Assembly (NCBI GenBank): GCA_022925895.1
Contig: JAKSYS010000148.1
Coordinates: 1 to 64,000 of the forward strand
DNA: 64,000 nt
Source of the DNA: Fragilaria crotonensis
Lineage: Eukaryota > Bacillariophyta > Fragilariophyceae > Fragilariales > Fragilariaceae
Reading direction: 5' to 3'
The translations under genes and the position numbers were made by a program. Under the pieces are notes generated by a model. It did no database searches and was not told the origin of the DNA. It saw nothing but the letters and a program-made list of their open reading frames with translations. Positions 1 through 11,313 of the stretch are shown here, one piece after another (within the stretch, counting starts at the first letter, position 1; each line of letters opens with the position of its first letter).

Positions 1-157
1 GATTTCTCGAGAGAAATCCAACACATCATCATCACACACTTAAATCTCATCACAACTCCATCAAGTCATACTACATACTCCAGTACGTAGTACCACGACC
101 AAAGGTATATCAATCTATTGCAAACCAGACAATCACTCAATCAATCCATATAGTAGG

Positions 158-1301
158 ATGATGATTCCATCAACGACGACGACGAAGCTAGTTATCCTTT
201 CCACGGTGATGTTGCTGGCTATTAGTAGCAGCAGTATCACTTCGGTCTCTGCGTTTACCATTGCCAAGTCCAGTCATCACTCATCGCGACAAGTTCTTGT
301 ACCCACCAATCATTTCAAAACTGCTCCTCCACTCGGCATGTTGTTTGGAAGTAAGAAGAGCAAGGGATTTGCCAAGGATGTTCAGAACGGTGATACTGCT
401 CCTGCCGATGATGATGGTGATGACGAAACTGCTGTTGATGTCGATGATATTGTGCAAGAAGCTGATGACGCTGCTGATGATGTTGAGGAGAACCAACCTA
501 GTGAAGAAGATCAATTAATGACATCCTCAAGGAAGCAATTCACAATGCCGAATCGGAACTCAAGGCCAAGAAAGCTACTCTGTCTCGCATTGAAGAAGAT
601 GTTGAAAAGTATACCAAGGTGGGATATGCTCGACGCGTGGCACAAATGGAAGATATGAGGCGTATTCGATTGGTACGTAATACATACGGAGAAAACATGT
701 TTGGGGTTTTGTTTGCAAAATGTTTTGTAATTGTTGCCATGGTTGGGTCCACAGGCATCGTGTTTCTAACTGCTGTCCCTCCCCCCTCTTTCTACAAATT
801 GGATTGACTCTATTTTACTCTCACGATGACATTGTATAATCATACTACATACTATGTACATATCACATCACATCACAAACACATACACAGTCCATGCAAT
901 CGAGCAACAAGGATGCCTCCAAGGCTGCCATTATTCAAAATTTCCTTCCCGTCATGGATGAACTTCGTCACATTCAAGACGATATTGGTGATGTCGAGTT
1001 TGGAAAGAAGTATTCTGGACTGTACGGTACCATGTCATCAGCATTCAAGGAAATGGGTGTAGAAGAATATGGTGTTGCCGTCGGAGAACCCGTCAATCCA
1101 CAAAAGGTGGCCACGATTGAAGAAGAATACAGTGCTGACATTCCCAAGGGCAGAATCATTCGACCTGTCAGTATGGGAATGGAGTTGGCCGGGAACGTTT
1201 TGAGATTGGCACAAGCCGTGGTGAGTTTGGGACCCGTTGTGGAGAATGAGACTGTGGAAGAAGCGCCGGCTGTCGAAGAGGAAGAAACCGCTGATGAGTA
1301 G
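158..1301 (+). CDS. GRPE: Plastid-targeted GrpE-type nucleotide exchange factor (left copy, one-base frameshift)
   Basis: Two exons, 158-672 and 891-1301, with a GT-AG intron in phase 0. GrpE proteins are nucleotide exchange factors for DnaK/Hsp70. The C-terminal half has the GrpE pattern: a helical segment reading FLPVMDELRHIQ, a Gly-rich turn with GVEEYGVAVGEPVNP, and the final RPVSMGMELAG strand region. The N-terminus is a hydrophobic signal peptide followed by VSAF and a Ser/His-rich stretch, the diatom bipartite plastid presequence type (ASAF motif), so I infer a stromal location. An acidic linker and a coiled coil follow. This copy lacks one C at about 528 compared with the right arm, which puts exon 1 out of frame; the likely product is 308 residues. 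It faces the glycosyltransferase gene tail to tail. Confidence 0.8.
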
Positions 1302-1543
1302 AGGAATAGGTTGGAACATGATATGTGTACCTCTGTGATGCTGTAGGAAATTGAAGTGACAGCCAGGATGCATTCCGGATGAAAACTAGGGTACATGATC
1401 GTTAGAATAGGCAATACAGTTAACTACAGTTTGATGATAAACATGAAGGAAAGGAGCTGAGAACTGGATTCGTTTGCCAATTAATGGCCACCCTGCCAAT
1501 AGATAGTCTACAGCAAAGCGGACGCATACCTCCAGTGCTGGAG

Positions 1544-3740
1544 TTATTTGGTCGCAGCTACATCCTGATCAATGTCCAACCATGCAGTTGGAAACTCTCG
1601 CATCCACAAGGGCGTTCGCAGGCACGATACACCTTCATATCCTTTTGATTGCAACAGGTGATGCATAGTATGACGCAATAGCACCGACCTCATCCCCAGC
1701 TTGGGAGTCACGATCGCGTTCTTGGTAGTAACCTCGGAGACGATTGGTATAGGCAGAATACGTGGAATAGTAGGTCCCCACAAATGTTCGTGATCGAGCA
1801 CAAATCAATTGTTCCACCATTTCCATGTACCAAGGCATGAGAGAACCAAACACATCCTTAAAGTCAGAAGCAAAGTAGAGACGGTAGTCTTGACGGAGTG
1901 GATCAAACCACGACGGGTCTGCATGGTCCGTGGAAACGTACAATGTGGCGCCTTTTGGGATGTACTTGGCAATATCACGAATGATCCATGCAGGATTGGT
2001 ATTTACATCCGAATGTACATCCTCATAGGATGGTCCACGAATATGGATTGCATCGTAGACACCTCCATCACAATGAGCTCGCAGCCAGTCCAGAATACGA
2101 GCCGCCGCACAAACAATCACGTCGTTGTAGCGAATGTGATCTCGAATCATGCGCTTCACAAACAATTCTTGATGATAATCGTGAAAGAAGAAGAAGGAAT
2201 AAAAGGTGCGTACAGGAGAGACCGACCCTCAGATGTTGTTGGAATGTGCAATACACGAGCATCCGCGGAGTTGGCAAACCTGTCGTCGTTCGGCCAGAAA
2301 TTCGCGCAATCGCTCAATTTCGGGTGCCTTGACACTCGTCGGTTTGCCCTGAAAGTCCAGCGGCACCGGAGGAGGTCGACCATCCTTTCGTTTTAAAATG
2401 CGATCCAAATTTTTCTTCAATTGATTTGGTTTGTGGCTCAGAATACAAGTTTGTGGATCCCAATCATACGGAACCGTCCCGACGGTTCGCAAATATTTAT
2501 ACAGCACACCAATGTCAACTGCGGAATCCCAATTGGTGCTCCAGGAGGAACTTGTTTCAAATGTCCCGGCAGTGCCACGAACTGTAAAAACTCTTGCATG
2601 GTGATGATTCTCAATCCCTTGTACAGTTTCTGCAAAGTAGTACTACTCGGTCCACCTGGTTGTTCTGGTTCGAGTCCCTCAAAGAAATCTTGATAACTGA
2701 GGAGCGTCCCATCTCTCATTCCCTGACGGGAGGGTAATACCAACGTCCTTTCGAGCGTATGCCATGACAATCATGTGTTCCAATACCATGCGTTGAGAGG
2801 CAAAGCCACCCGTGTCGGGTTCAAATGTCAAGAAATAGCGACTGTTGCGACTATTGTTGATGTTATCGACATTGGTCATGCCATTTTGGGAGAATAATTT
2901 TGGTTGTTGTTCTTGAGTAGGAGGATGTTTCCAGTAAATAAGTTCTTGGACTGAATTTGGCTTCGTCAATATGGAAGCACACTGTTGCATGTTTGGAGAC
3001 AATGGAATCGCGTCCTTTTCGCTGTCCCAAAAAGTGACCTTGGGTTTTGGATAATTTGTTGGTTTCTTGTTTGGAATTCTCCTTGTACAAATATTCTCCT
3101 TGAAGCAGCTTTTCGAGCTGTTGGCTTGGATTGTTGGGTTTCATAAACATTTCTTTCGGGGTGTCGTTGATAGTCGCAGCATCAGCCCCACCGTTTTGTT
3201 GTTGTAGATTCAAGGATAATCCTGTTGTTACATTGAACAAGTTTGACGAGGCTGTTCTGGAATTGTAATCTTTACTGGTGGCGCTCATCACAAAGTTTGC
3301 TAGCATTTGTATTTGACTTTGCTCGTGTTGTTGTTGTGCCATGTTCTGATAGTTTTGGTTCATGAGTACTGATATTACATGATGACTCTGTTTCCAAAAC
3401 ACAAAACAACATAGTAGTACGAGAAAACGAACAATTGAGCCGAAGAGCAACGTTTTGATTTCCATCTTCGTCTTCGCGATGATGATGACAACAACATCCT
3501 GTTTGTTCCAGTTGCTGCTCCCACTGCTGTTGTCGCGAGTCCATCATGTTGAGCCGAATAACAAAGCTCTGAAGTATAGTCAGTATCCAATGATATTGGC
3601 TCAAGATCGCGTAATGAATTCTTCTTTGAACGCGCCCGACTTGACTTCTTTGTTGACGCCAAGGAGGCATGAGATCGATCTCGATATCGTCGTGAAGAGC
3701 GCGTGCCATGGTCCATGGTTCGAATTTTGGTCATCTCCAC
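1544..3740 (-). pseudogene. O-fucosyltransferase-like type II membrane protein, left copy with several small indels
   Basis: Same gene as 57929-60139 in the right arm, where it is one open frame of 736 codons. Here the frame is broken about five times by small deletions. Examples are a missing T near 2262, a missing G near 2206, and about five bases missing near 2534, where the right copy codes PPWKRTNWD. All coding landmarks remain in order: the transmembrane segment, the GGFASQR motif, AIHIRG and the C-terminal AYTNRLRGYY motif. The near absence of substitutions argues against ageing as a pseudogene; consensus errors or a very young lesion fit better. Confidence 0.75.
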
Positions 3741-4399
3741 ATGCTGGTGGGGGGGGTGTTATGGGATAGGTCTACATGTACTGGCACTTCGAGAGCTACG
3801 GTGCTACTGTGCCAATCACAGTACCGTACTCTATGCACGACCGTAGCTGCTATAGCTACTGTTATAGTCCTGCTCCACCAGTACCAGGTACCAGTAGCAC
3901 CTCCCACTAGTGTGTTAACTGCAGTACCAAACACCACCTGCCAATCTCTCCTTTCTTGCCAAAAGGGAAAAAGCAGGAACGTACTAGTCTTGCTCTAATT
4001 CTATGCAATGGTGGAACTGACAAAAGTCTTGACCTGGTGCATCACATTTGTTGTCAGAAGCAGCTGTGAAAGATTCTATGTGAGGTGCTCCTAGCAGAGC
4101 ACTTTTGACCACCAACCAATGCATGCGCAATCCTTTGGTTCCTTGCCTTGCACAAGTTATGCTGGTTGTGGAAGGGCCAAAACACAAGTTGATGTATGGC
4201 TCATGATGGAGCAGGGAGTGGTTCTACCGGTAGATGGACTCTAATGGGAAAATGAACCGGAAGTTTATATGAACACACAATTCTCATTTGAGTGCTGTGA
4301 TCACATCTGAGAGTGTTTACAATCAAAATTGATGTGAAAGTAAGGCTTTATTACGGAGAACTTCGAACAAAAAACTTGAAATCTAATTCACGTAGCGGC
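3741..4399. other. Intergenic region upstream of the O-fucosyltransferase-like gene (left arm)
   Basis: I find no convincing gene here. The first 200 bases are rich in short interleaved inverted repeats built on words such as TAGCTACGGT and CCAGTACCAGG, next to a G run at 3748-3755. They lie directly upstream of the glycosyltransferase start on the opposite strand and may be its promoter. The matching segment of the right arm is about 57300-57928. Confidence 0.5.
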
Positions 4400-4890
4400 A
4401 TTAAGACAAACGAGCGAACGAGCGAACGAGCGAACGAACAAACAACAATTGCAAGCAACGCATGAATGAAGGAGCAAACATACGAACGGCGATTGCAACA
4501 ACGAGCGAAGGATCGAGCAACAGAACGACGATAGCGACGAACGGACGAACAAACGAATGAAGGAACAAACGAACGGCGATAGCTACAAACTGATGCTGCA
4601 CAAGTAAGCAAACGATGATAACAAGCCCCAAACGAAATGAAAAAAGCAACGGTAGCATTTAACGAATGAGCGAAAGAACGACGATAGTGACAAACGGACG
4701 GACGGCGATAGCTACAAGCGGATGAACGAACAAACGACAAGCAACCTGCCCAAACAAACTGACAAACAAACGACGATAGCAAGCAACGCTCGAACAAACA
4801 AAGGGCTATAGCAAGAACGAACGAACAAACAAATGAGCAAATGATGACAAGAAGTGAACGACGAACGAACAAACAAACGAACGAATGATT
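4400..4890. repeat. Degenerate AACG/AACGAGCG low-complexity tract (left arm)
   Basis: About 490 bases made of diverged AACG, AACGAGCG, AACAAACG and GCGATAGC words on the plus strand. The complementary frames are open for 200 or more codons and read as Ser-Phe-Val-Arg-Cys-rich protein, but this is a by-product of the repeat, as all three frames give similar low-complexity peptides. The right-arm counterpart is 56770-57260. Confidence 0.8.
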
Positions 4891-5536
4891 GCAAGGAAAA
4901 TGTGTGGGACTTGAAAAGTAGCTACCGGTAGTAGCCTGTCCGACAAGGCCACACAGCTGATTTGGGCATAGATAGAATCTATGCAGCCAGTGTATGCTGG
5001 TGGGCAAACTAGTGTGAGCGACATCATCAGACGGATTGAAAAGGGATCAACAAATGGTACTATGAATCCAAACCTTGGAATACACAGAATGAAGTCGTTT
5101 GTGATTGTCTCATGCTACATGCTACTGTACTGTGCACTGTAATATTTGTACTTGGAGCTCAGAGCCTTAGAGGACTAACTTCACGTGGTGAGAGCACGGA
5201 GGGTTTCCTACAGCAATATTAGTATCCCCCTACAGAGTTGTAACATAAGTTTTAAGAATTTTAGGCACGACCACAGTACCATCCAGGAAAGAACATATAT
5301 CCGAAGGAATTAGCTTATCACATATATGAAGAAGAATGTCAGGTCATAGCAGAGACAACGCTGACAAGAGATAAAATGCTAAAATGTGATTGAATTAAAT
5401 CCGACACGTCACTGCATACACGCCAATGTATGGGGTTTGTCAAAAGAGTCTAATCGTGTGCTCGAGTAACTATTGACAGGCATAGTCATTGCTGACAAGA
5501 AGCCAGTCATTAACTTTTTATCAGATGATTGAAGAT
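4891..5536. other. Intergenic region between the AACG tract and protease A (left arm)
   Basis: No gene, RNA or repeat was recognised. The last part leads into the promoter block of protease A. The right-arm counterpart is about 56120-56765. Confidence 0.4.
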
Positions 5537-5612
5537 CGATGACCCATACGCACATTTTGAATTTCTCACATTCTATAACACCATTAATCACACAAGCATT
5601 CGAATTCCTGTC
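5537..5612 (+). promoter_or_regulatory. Shared promoter block of protease A
   Basis: Contains CGATGACCC, a weak version of the TGAATT-TCTCA element, and AATCACACAAGC followed by TTCGAATTCCTG just before the start codon at 5618. The same ordered words occur before proteases B, C and D at similar spacing, so the block is conserved beyond the coding region. The function is inferred. Mirror copy at about 56042-56117. Confidence 0.5.
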
Positions 5613-5617
5613 AAACG

Positions 5618-7683
5618 ATGAAGACATTCTGCTTTGTCGTCTCCACCTTCTCCTGGTACTTGGCGATGTCGACGCTCAGCATGATGGGGTAAGCAAACGT
5701 CTAGGAAAATGCTTCACTCTATGCTTCATCCGTACACTAACGCTATGTATCACCAGACGAGTACCCACCAGCTTCGTCGAACTCAGACAAAGAAGCACCG
5801 TCGTGCAAGCAAACATCCATGCATAGTTATCATCTCTGATAAACAATACATTGACCATCATGTCGAGGACCAGCCTCTAGAATGTGAACTTCAAGCCACC
5901 GATATCATGAATGTCACAAAACACAAGGTCGTTAAAGTGAAAGGCATGACAACCAAATGGGCTAGAAAGAACGCTGTCAAGAGTGGCGTGACAACTCTCT
6001 TTGCTTCGAACTCAGTGATTGACGATAGCACGGACGAGCTCATCATTCCAACTGGCGAAACTATCAAAGTAAGTTGATCTCCAGAACAGGGAATTAGGAC
6101 GGATGCTCTGACATTTGCACATCCAGATCGCTGAAACACACAGCAGCAACACCAAGGACTGACTCTTGTGCTTTTTTATACCGTGCAGCTTGGACGTCGC
6201 AACAAAGACAAAAGAGGCAGTACCACTACCAGAGGATCGGGCAGCTTGGATCCCACTGACATGATTTGGAATCGAAACCTCGCTTCTGTTGTGGTGAGAA
6301 AGGACCTAGTCATTCAAATCAAAGCAGCTGATGCGGCAACCACAGCAAGCGAATCGCAGCTTGCAGACGACGTCTTTGGAGCCGCTGGAGATGCACTCAA
6401 CCTCAAATCACAATTCAACCAGTGTTCTTACGGTCAGCCGCATTTTGAGCCGACCACATCTAACGCCCTTGTTGGTACTGATGGAGTGTATACCGTCAGT
6501 CTTCCGAGCACGACCGTGACAGGTGCAGCGGATAATCCCATTGCCTGGGCAGCAGTCGACAAAGCCACGGCGGAGCTTGGTGATCTCACCAGTATTGCTG
6601 ACCATGTCATGAGATGTATGCCTCCGGGAACGAGCGGTGGTTGGCTTGCTTATGCCTACATCAACCATTGGCTGTCTGTCTTCAACGACTCCTGGTGTGG
6701 TTACCCATCAGCAACGATGCATGAGTTAGGTGAGTATTGCATTAAATGCGGTATTGCAATCGAACCCGCTGACCTTCATCGTGACTTACCTCAATTTTCA
6801 ATATCAGGTCACAATTTCGGTTTGGCACACTCCTCCGAGGGATCGAGTGAGTATGATGATAAAATCTGGGTTGATGGTACGTATCAGATCAGTTTGTGGG
6901 ATAAGATGTTATCCACCTGCCTAGCGTGTCTTGGTCGATGTTGATCTCACCAATGTTTGTACATTTTCCAGGTACAAGTATACTCTTTCGGAGACGGCGA
7001 CGGTCCGTCATGTGCTTCAATGGCCCTAAACATGGCAACTCGGTTGGTTCAGTGACCATCATGTTGACCTTTCGATTGCCACCGGGATCAGCTGGACTGG
7101 CAATTTGGTTGGCTTCGTGCAAAAGGCCAACTCAGCGCTAACTGACAAGATGATCATCCGGATTCAGGGTGCTAACGATGTCTATGTCAGCTTCAATCGA
7201 GCAATTGGGATAAACTCTGGAACTCAGGAAGGTATCAACCAAGTCCTTGTTGCCACTCGCCCGAATGGAACAGATTATGCGAATTCACATTGAAGCTGAG
7301 TGCCAAGGGAACCTATACGATTCCAAAGTTCAGCGGTACCGAGCACTTTACGAATCACTGTGAACTCGATTGCGACCAGCACAATCCCATCCAGAGCCAG
7401 TGTTTCCATTGATCTAGTCACACCAACAGCAGCACCGACTCAACGTCCCGCATTAATGCCAATCTTGTCTCCAATATCGGTATCAGCAATCAAACCTTCG
7501 TCGAAACCAACTCGGGCTCGAACAAAGGGACCCACCACTCGAGCACCAACGAAGAGACCCACAACTCGAGCACCTACATTCAAACAGAAAACACGAAATA
7601 AGTCATGTATAGTAGTGAATAGCTTGTCGGTAAAAGCAACCTGTGAGACTCATTACTTAAAGTATGGTCGTTATCGTGACTAA
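5618..7683 (+). CDS. Gametolysin-like M11 metalloprotease A (left copy)
   Basis: A secreted zinc metalloprotease of the gametolysin (M11) type, presumably acting on extracellular matrix. Exons by family comparison: 5618-5688, 5757-6068, 6189-6729, 6808-6876 and 6972-7683. Exon 1 is a signal peptide ending in DVDAQ. Exon 2 is a propeptide-like domain of about 104 residues. Exon 3 carries the catalytic N-domain and ends within the HELGH motif; exon 4 completes it as HELGHNFGLAHS, which keeps the metzincin glycine that B, C and D replace with Asn. Exon 4 has one extra A in an AAAA run (6871 region); without it the end reads DDKSGLM, the expected Met-turn. The extra base is in both arms. Further one-base losses affect exon 1 and exon 5 in this copy. 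The Pro-Thr tail is short and ends in a Lys/Tyr-rich stretch unlike the paralogues. Confidence 0.7.
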
Positions 7684-7890
7684 TTTCGCCTCCATCACCG
7701 CTGAGTTGGAAATGTTGTTGTTGTTCATCTTCTTTCCAGCTGTCATTGCCGCTCCCCAAGATGATGACGACTCGAACCTAAAATATATACGACATACTAT
7801 TATGCTGTGTACCTGGTATCATACACAGTTATGAACTCCAGGTCTTCCTTGTTACATCCTTCTTCCAAGGTCGTGCCAAAACCAAGAGGC
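7684..7890. other. 3' flank of protease A (left arm)
   Basis: Contains CTTTCCAGCTGTCATTGCCG at about 7734. A similar phrase recurs near 12676, downstream of protease B, so this looks like duplicated 3' flank of the protease unit. No gene was found. Confidence 0.45.
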
Positions 7891-8442
7891 ATTGTGGATA
7901 GTCATTTTCCAGGATTATTCGAGATGCTCATTCTCATAACATCGGTTCGTTTTCGATCTCGATGATGCGAACGCATGTCAGAATGATCGAGGGATATAGC
8001 GGTATCATCATAGAGAGTCATAATACTCCTAGGAATACCATATGTCCATTCTTAACAATTATGACTCGTACTACATTGTGGATAGTCATTTTCCAGGATT
8101 ATTCGAGATGCTCATTCTCATAACATCGGTTCGTTTTCGATCTCGATGATGCGAACGCATGTCAGAATGATCGAGGGATATAGCGGTATCATCATAGAGA
8201 GTCATAATACTCCTAGGAATACCATATGTCCATTCTTAACAATTATGACTCGTACTACATTGTGGATAGTCATTTTCCAGGATTATTCGAGATGCTCATT
8301 CTCATAACATCGGTTCGTTTTCGATCTCGATGATGCGAACGCATGTCAGAATGATCGAGGGATATAGCGGTATCATCATAGAGAGTCATAATACTCCTAG
8401 GAGTACCATATGTCCATTCTTAACAATTATGACTCGTACTAC
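7891..8442 (+). repeat. Three tandem 184-bp repeats between proteases A and B (left arm)
   Basis: Units start at 7891, 8075 and 8259 with an exact 184-bp period. The three units are almost identical; the visible difference is AGGAATACC in the first two versus AGGAGTACC in the third. Each unit contains TTCGTTTTCGATCTCGATGA and the inverted words TCATAATACTCC and ACAATTATGACTC. There is no sustained open frame. The near identity implies recent amplification or homogenisation. The mirror copy is 53204-53755. Confidence 0.95.
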
Positions 8443-8665
8443 ATTAGTACGACAATTAGGTTGGGAATTTACACAAAAAGCACACATCCTTACTTAGCCC
8501 AATGTCAATGGGACATTATCCATCGGTGCATTTCTTCTGATGTTCGAATCTTGTTTTGCTTGATGAGTGATCCAGTGAAGGATCCAGTATCGTAAATGGG
8601 CAGGATTCCAGTCTTGTCTCGATTTATCAGTCATCGAAACGAGGAACCAGTGAGACATTAACATC
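8443..8665. other. Upstream region of protease B (left arm)
   Basis: Intergenic sequence between the 184-bp repeats and the promoter block of protease B. Nothing further was recognised. Mirror copy at about 52980-53203. Confidence 0.4.
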
Positions 8666-8745
8666 ACAATCGATGACCCGACGGCTCGAATGTTGAGACG
8701 CACCGCTCGCAAAATTCAATTCGGATCACACAAAATTCGAACTGT
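8666..8745 (+). promoter_or_regulatory. Shared promoter block of protease B
   Basis: Ordered words ATCGATGACCCGACGG, CTCGAATGTTGAGACGCA, GGATCACACAAAATTCGAAC, then the start codon at 8752. Protease C has the same order (TCGAATTTTGAGACGCA, then GGATCACACAATAAAAC), and D has a weaker version. Conservation before paralogous genes supports a regulatory role, but it could also be residual duplication homology. Confidence 0.55.
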
Positions 8746-8751
8746 CGCACG

Positions 8752-11313
8752 ATGAAGACCTTCTGCTTCGCCTTGTCCGTATTCCTTCTGACCTATGCTA
8801 ATGTTGCCGCTCAGCTAGATGAGGTAAGCAAACTTCGGAAAATATGCTTCACATTCAACAAATAACTGCAAACGACAAATGCACTAACTGTAACGCAATG
8901 TATACGACGCATCTCCAGACGAGTTCTCAGCTGCTTCGTCGCGCCCAGACCAATGGGCGTCGTCGTGCAAGCAAAATCCATGCGTTGTTATCTTCTCTGA
9001 CAAAGAGTATCTTGACCATCACGTCGAGGAACAGCCTGTGGAATGTGAACTTCAATCCACCGACATTATGAACGTCACGAAGTACAATGTCGTCAAAGTG
9101 AAAGGCATGACCACGAAATGGGCTAGAAAGAACGCTGTCAAGAGTGGTGTGACTACTCTCTTTGCTTCGAATTCGGTGATTGATGACAGTACGGACGAAC
9201 TCATCATTCCAACTGGTGAAACTATCAAAGTAAGTTGCGCTGCACATGAATAAGTATTGCTCTGGCATGCGAACGTCATGTTGACCGAAATAAACAATGT
9301 GACAATGGTCTAACCTTGGTGCTTCTCTTTCACCACGCAGCTTGGACGTCTCAATAGGAGCAGTGGTAGCAGTATTTTGGCAAGCATGGATCCATCTGAT
9401 TTTGGGATCGAAACCTCGCCACTGTCGTGAAGAAAGTCTTGGTCCTTCGAATCAAGCAGCTGACGCGTCAACCACCGCAAGCGAGACGCAGCTTGCAGAC
9501 GACGTCTTTGGAGCCGCTGGAGATGCCCTCAACCTCAAATCACAATTCAACCAGTGCTCTTATGGACAGCTACAGTTTGAGCCGACAACATCCAACGCCT
9601 TGGTTGGTACCGATGGTGTGTACACCGTCAGTCTTCCGAGCACTATCATTACGGGTGCGGCGGATAATCCCATTGCCTGGGCAGCAGTTGACAAAGCCAC
9701 GGCAGAACTTGGTACTCTCACCAGTTTCGCGGATCATGTGATGGTATGCATGCCTCCAGGAACGAGCGGTGGTTGGATTGCGTATGCCTACATCAATCAT
9801 TGGTTGTCTGTCTACAACAATGCATGGTGCGGATACCCGTCAGGACTGCTACATGAGTTGGGTGAGTCTTGTATCGTTTTCTATTTACAGGTGCAGTTTC
9901 GCCTGCTGAGGTTCGTCGCGACTAACATCAATTTGCAATATCAGGCCACAACTTGAACCTTGCACACTCCTCTGAGGGATCGACTGAGTACGGTGATCAG
10001 TCCGGACTGATGGTAAGTGCTGCGTCTGCACAGCCTTTCGTACAAACCCTCTTTTGAAAGGACGTTGCCCACCTGTGCAACGCGTCGTGGCCGATTGTGA
10101 TCTCACAGATGCTTGACTTATCCAGGGATATTCTTATGGAAACGACGATGGTCCAATCATGTGCTTCAATGGCCCTAAAACATGGCAGCTTGGTTGGTTC
10201 AGTGAATATCACGTTGACCTTTCGACTGCAACCGGGATCAGCTGGTCTGGCAATTTGATTGGCTTCGCGCAAAGGGCCAACGCAGCCGGTACTGATAAGA
10301 TGATCATCCGAATTCAGAGCAGCTCTACGGATACGTATGTCAGTTTCAATCGCAGGATTGGGATTAACTCTGGAACTCAGGAGGGTGCCGATCAAGTTTT
10401 AGTTGTCACTCGGGCGCCCGGAACTGGTTATGCCTTGTCGAATTTGGTAGCGAAGCTGAGTGCCAGTGGAATCTACACTGTACCAAACTTCAACGGTTCC
10501 ACCAGCACATTGCGCATCACGGTGAACTCGATTGTGACAAGCACAACCCCAGGCAGAGCAAACATTTCCATTGATCTTATTCCTCAAACGACCAATGCAC
10601 CTACAAGGGCACCAACACGGCTACCCACCCGATCGCCCACACAAGTGCCAACTCGATCGCCAACTCAAGCTCCAACGTTGTCACCAACGCGAGTGCCGAC
10701 TCAAGCTCCAACGCAATCACCCACGCAAGCGCCAACTCAAGCGCCAACGCAATCACCCACTCAAGTGCCAACTCAAGCGCCAACGCAATCACCCACTCAA
10801 GTGCCGACTCAATCACCAACTGGTGCGCCGACACCAGCTCCCCCAACTGATGCGCCGACGCCACCTCTCCCAACTGACGCCCCGACGCCTGCTCCCCCAA
10901 CCGATGCTCCAACTCAAGCACCGACCGAATCCCCCACAGAAGCACCGACAGGAGCACCGACCGAATCCCCCACAGATGCTCCAACAGGATCTCCCACCCT
11001 TTCTCCCACAGAAGCGCCAACCGAATCACCAACACTATCTCCCACACAGGGACCAACGGAAGCATCCACTCCAGCTCCCACAGAAACGCCTACCGAAGCA
11101 CCCACCCGGTTCCCCACAGAAGCGCCGACCGAAGCACCCACCCGGTCTCCCACACGAGCGCCGACTGGAGCTCCTACTCGTGCACCTACATCGAAACCAA
11201 CATCTCGTGCTCCTACAACTCGTGCTCCTACAACTCGTGCACCGACAAGGAGACGCCCCACTAGGAGACCAACACGAAGGAACAACAACCGAAATAACTT
11301 TTTTTCGAGATGA
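8752..11313 (+). CDS. Gametolysin-like M11 metalloprotease B with long Pro-Thr tail (left copy)
   Basis: Exons 8752-8823, 8919-9229, 9341-9861, 9945-10012 and 10126-11313. Exon 1 is a signal peptide (MKTFCFALSVFLL to AAQ). Exon 2 is the pro-domain. Exons 3 and 4 give the zinc site HELGHNLNLAHS, split by an intron inside the Gly codon. Exon 4 ends on the Met-turn SGLM and exon 5 continues GYSYGNDDGP, a beta-rich C-domain and a tail of about 230 residues of APT/SPT repeats ending in Arg-rich APTRRRPTRR. Low-complexity Pro-Thr tails suggest an O-glycosylated, wall-associated stalk. One base is missing in an A run of exon 2 in both arms; two further single-base losses in exon 3 occur only in this arm. 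Confidence 0.78.
10590..11300 (+). repeat. Pro-Thr coding repeats in the tail of protease B (left copy)
   Basis: Imperfect 12-bp and 24-bp units coding APTQ/SPTQ/APTE-type tetrapeptides, mixed with a TDAPTPAPP block. The reverse strand is also open and reads as Val-Gly-rich protein; that is a shadow of the repeat. The mirror copy lies within 50331-51060. Confidence 0.85.

Noticed and set aside
1-18. Short imperfect palindrome GATTTCTC-GA-GAGAAATC at the window start as a special end structure
   Set aside because: The same bases occur in mirror form at 61671-61688 inside continuous sequence; nothing else marks a telomere or element end.
619-807. Continuation of GrpE exon 1 into a hydrophobic C-terminal stretch
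   Set aside because: It reads through the intron; a good GT donor at 673 and AG acceptor at 890 join two GrpE-like parts in phase.
1809-2396. Plus-strand open frame of 195 codons over the left O-fucosyltransferase copy
   Set aside because: It is antisense to a gene with clear motifs in the right arm, and the frame has no recognisable domain.
4351-5007. Long minus-strand open frame rich in Ser, Phe, Val, Cys and Arg
   Set aside because: It is a shadow of the AACG-word repeat; several frames are open with the same low complexity and there is no domain.
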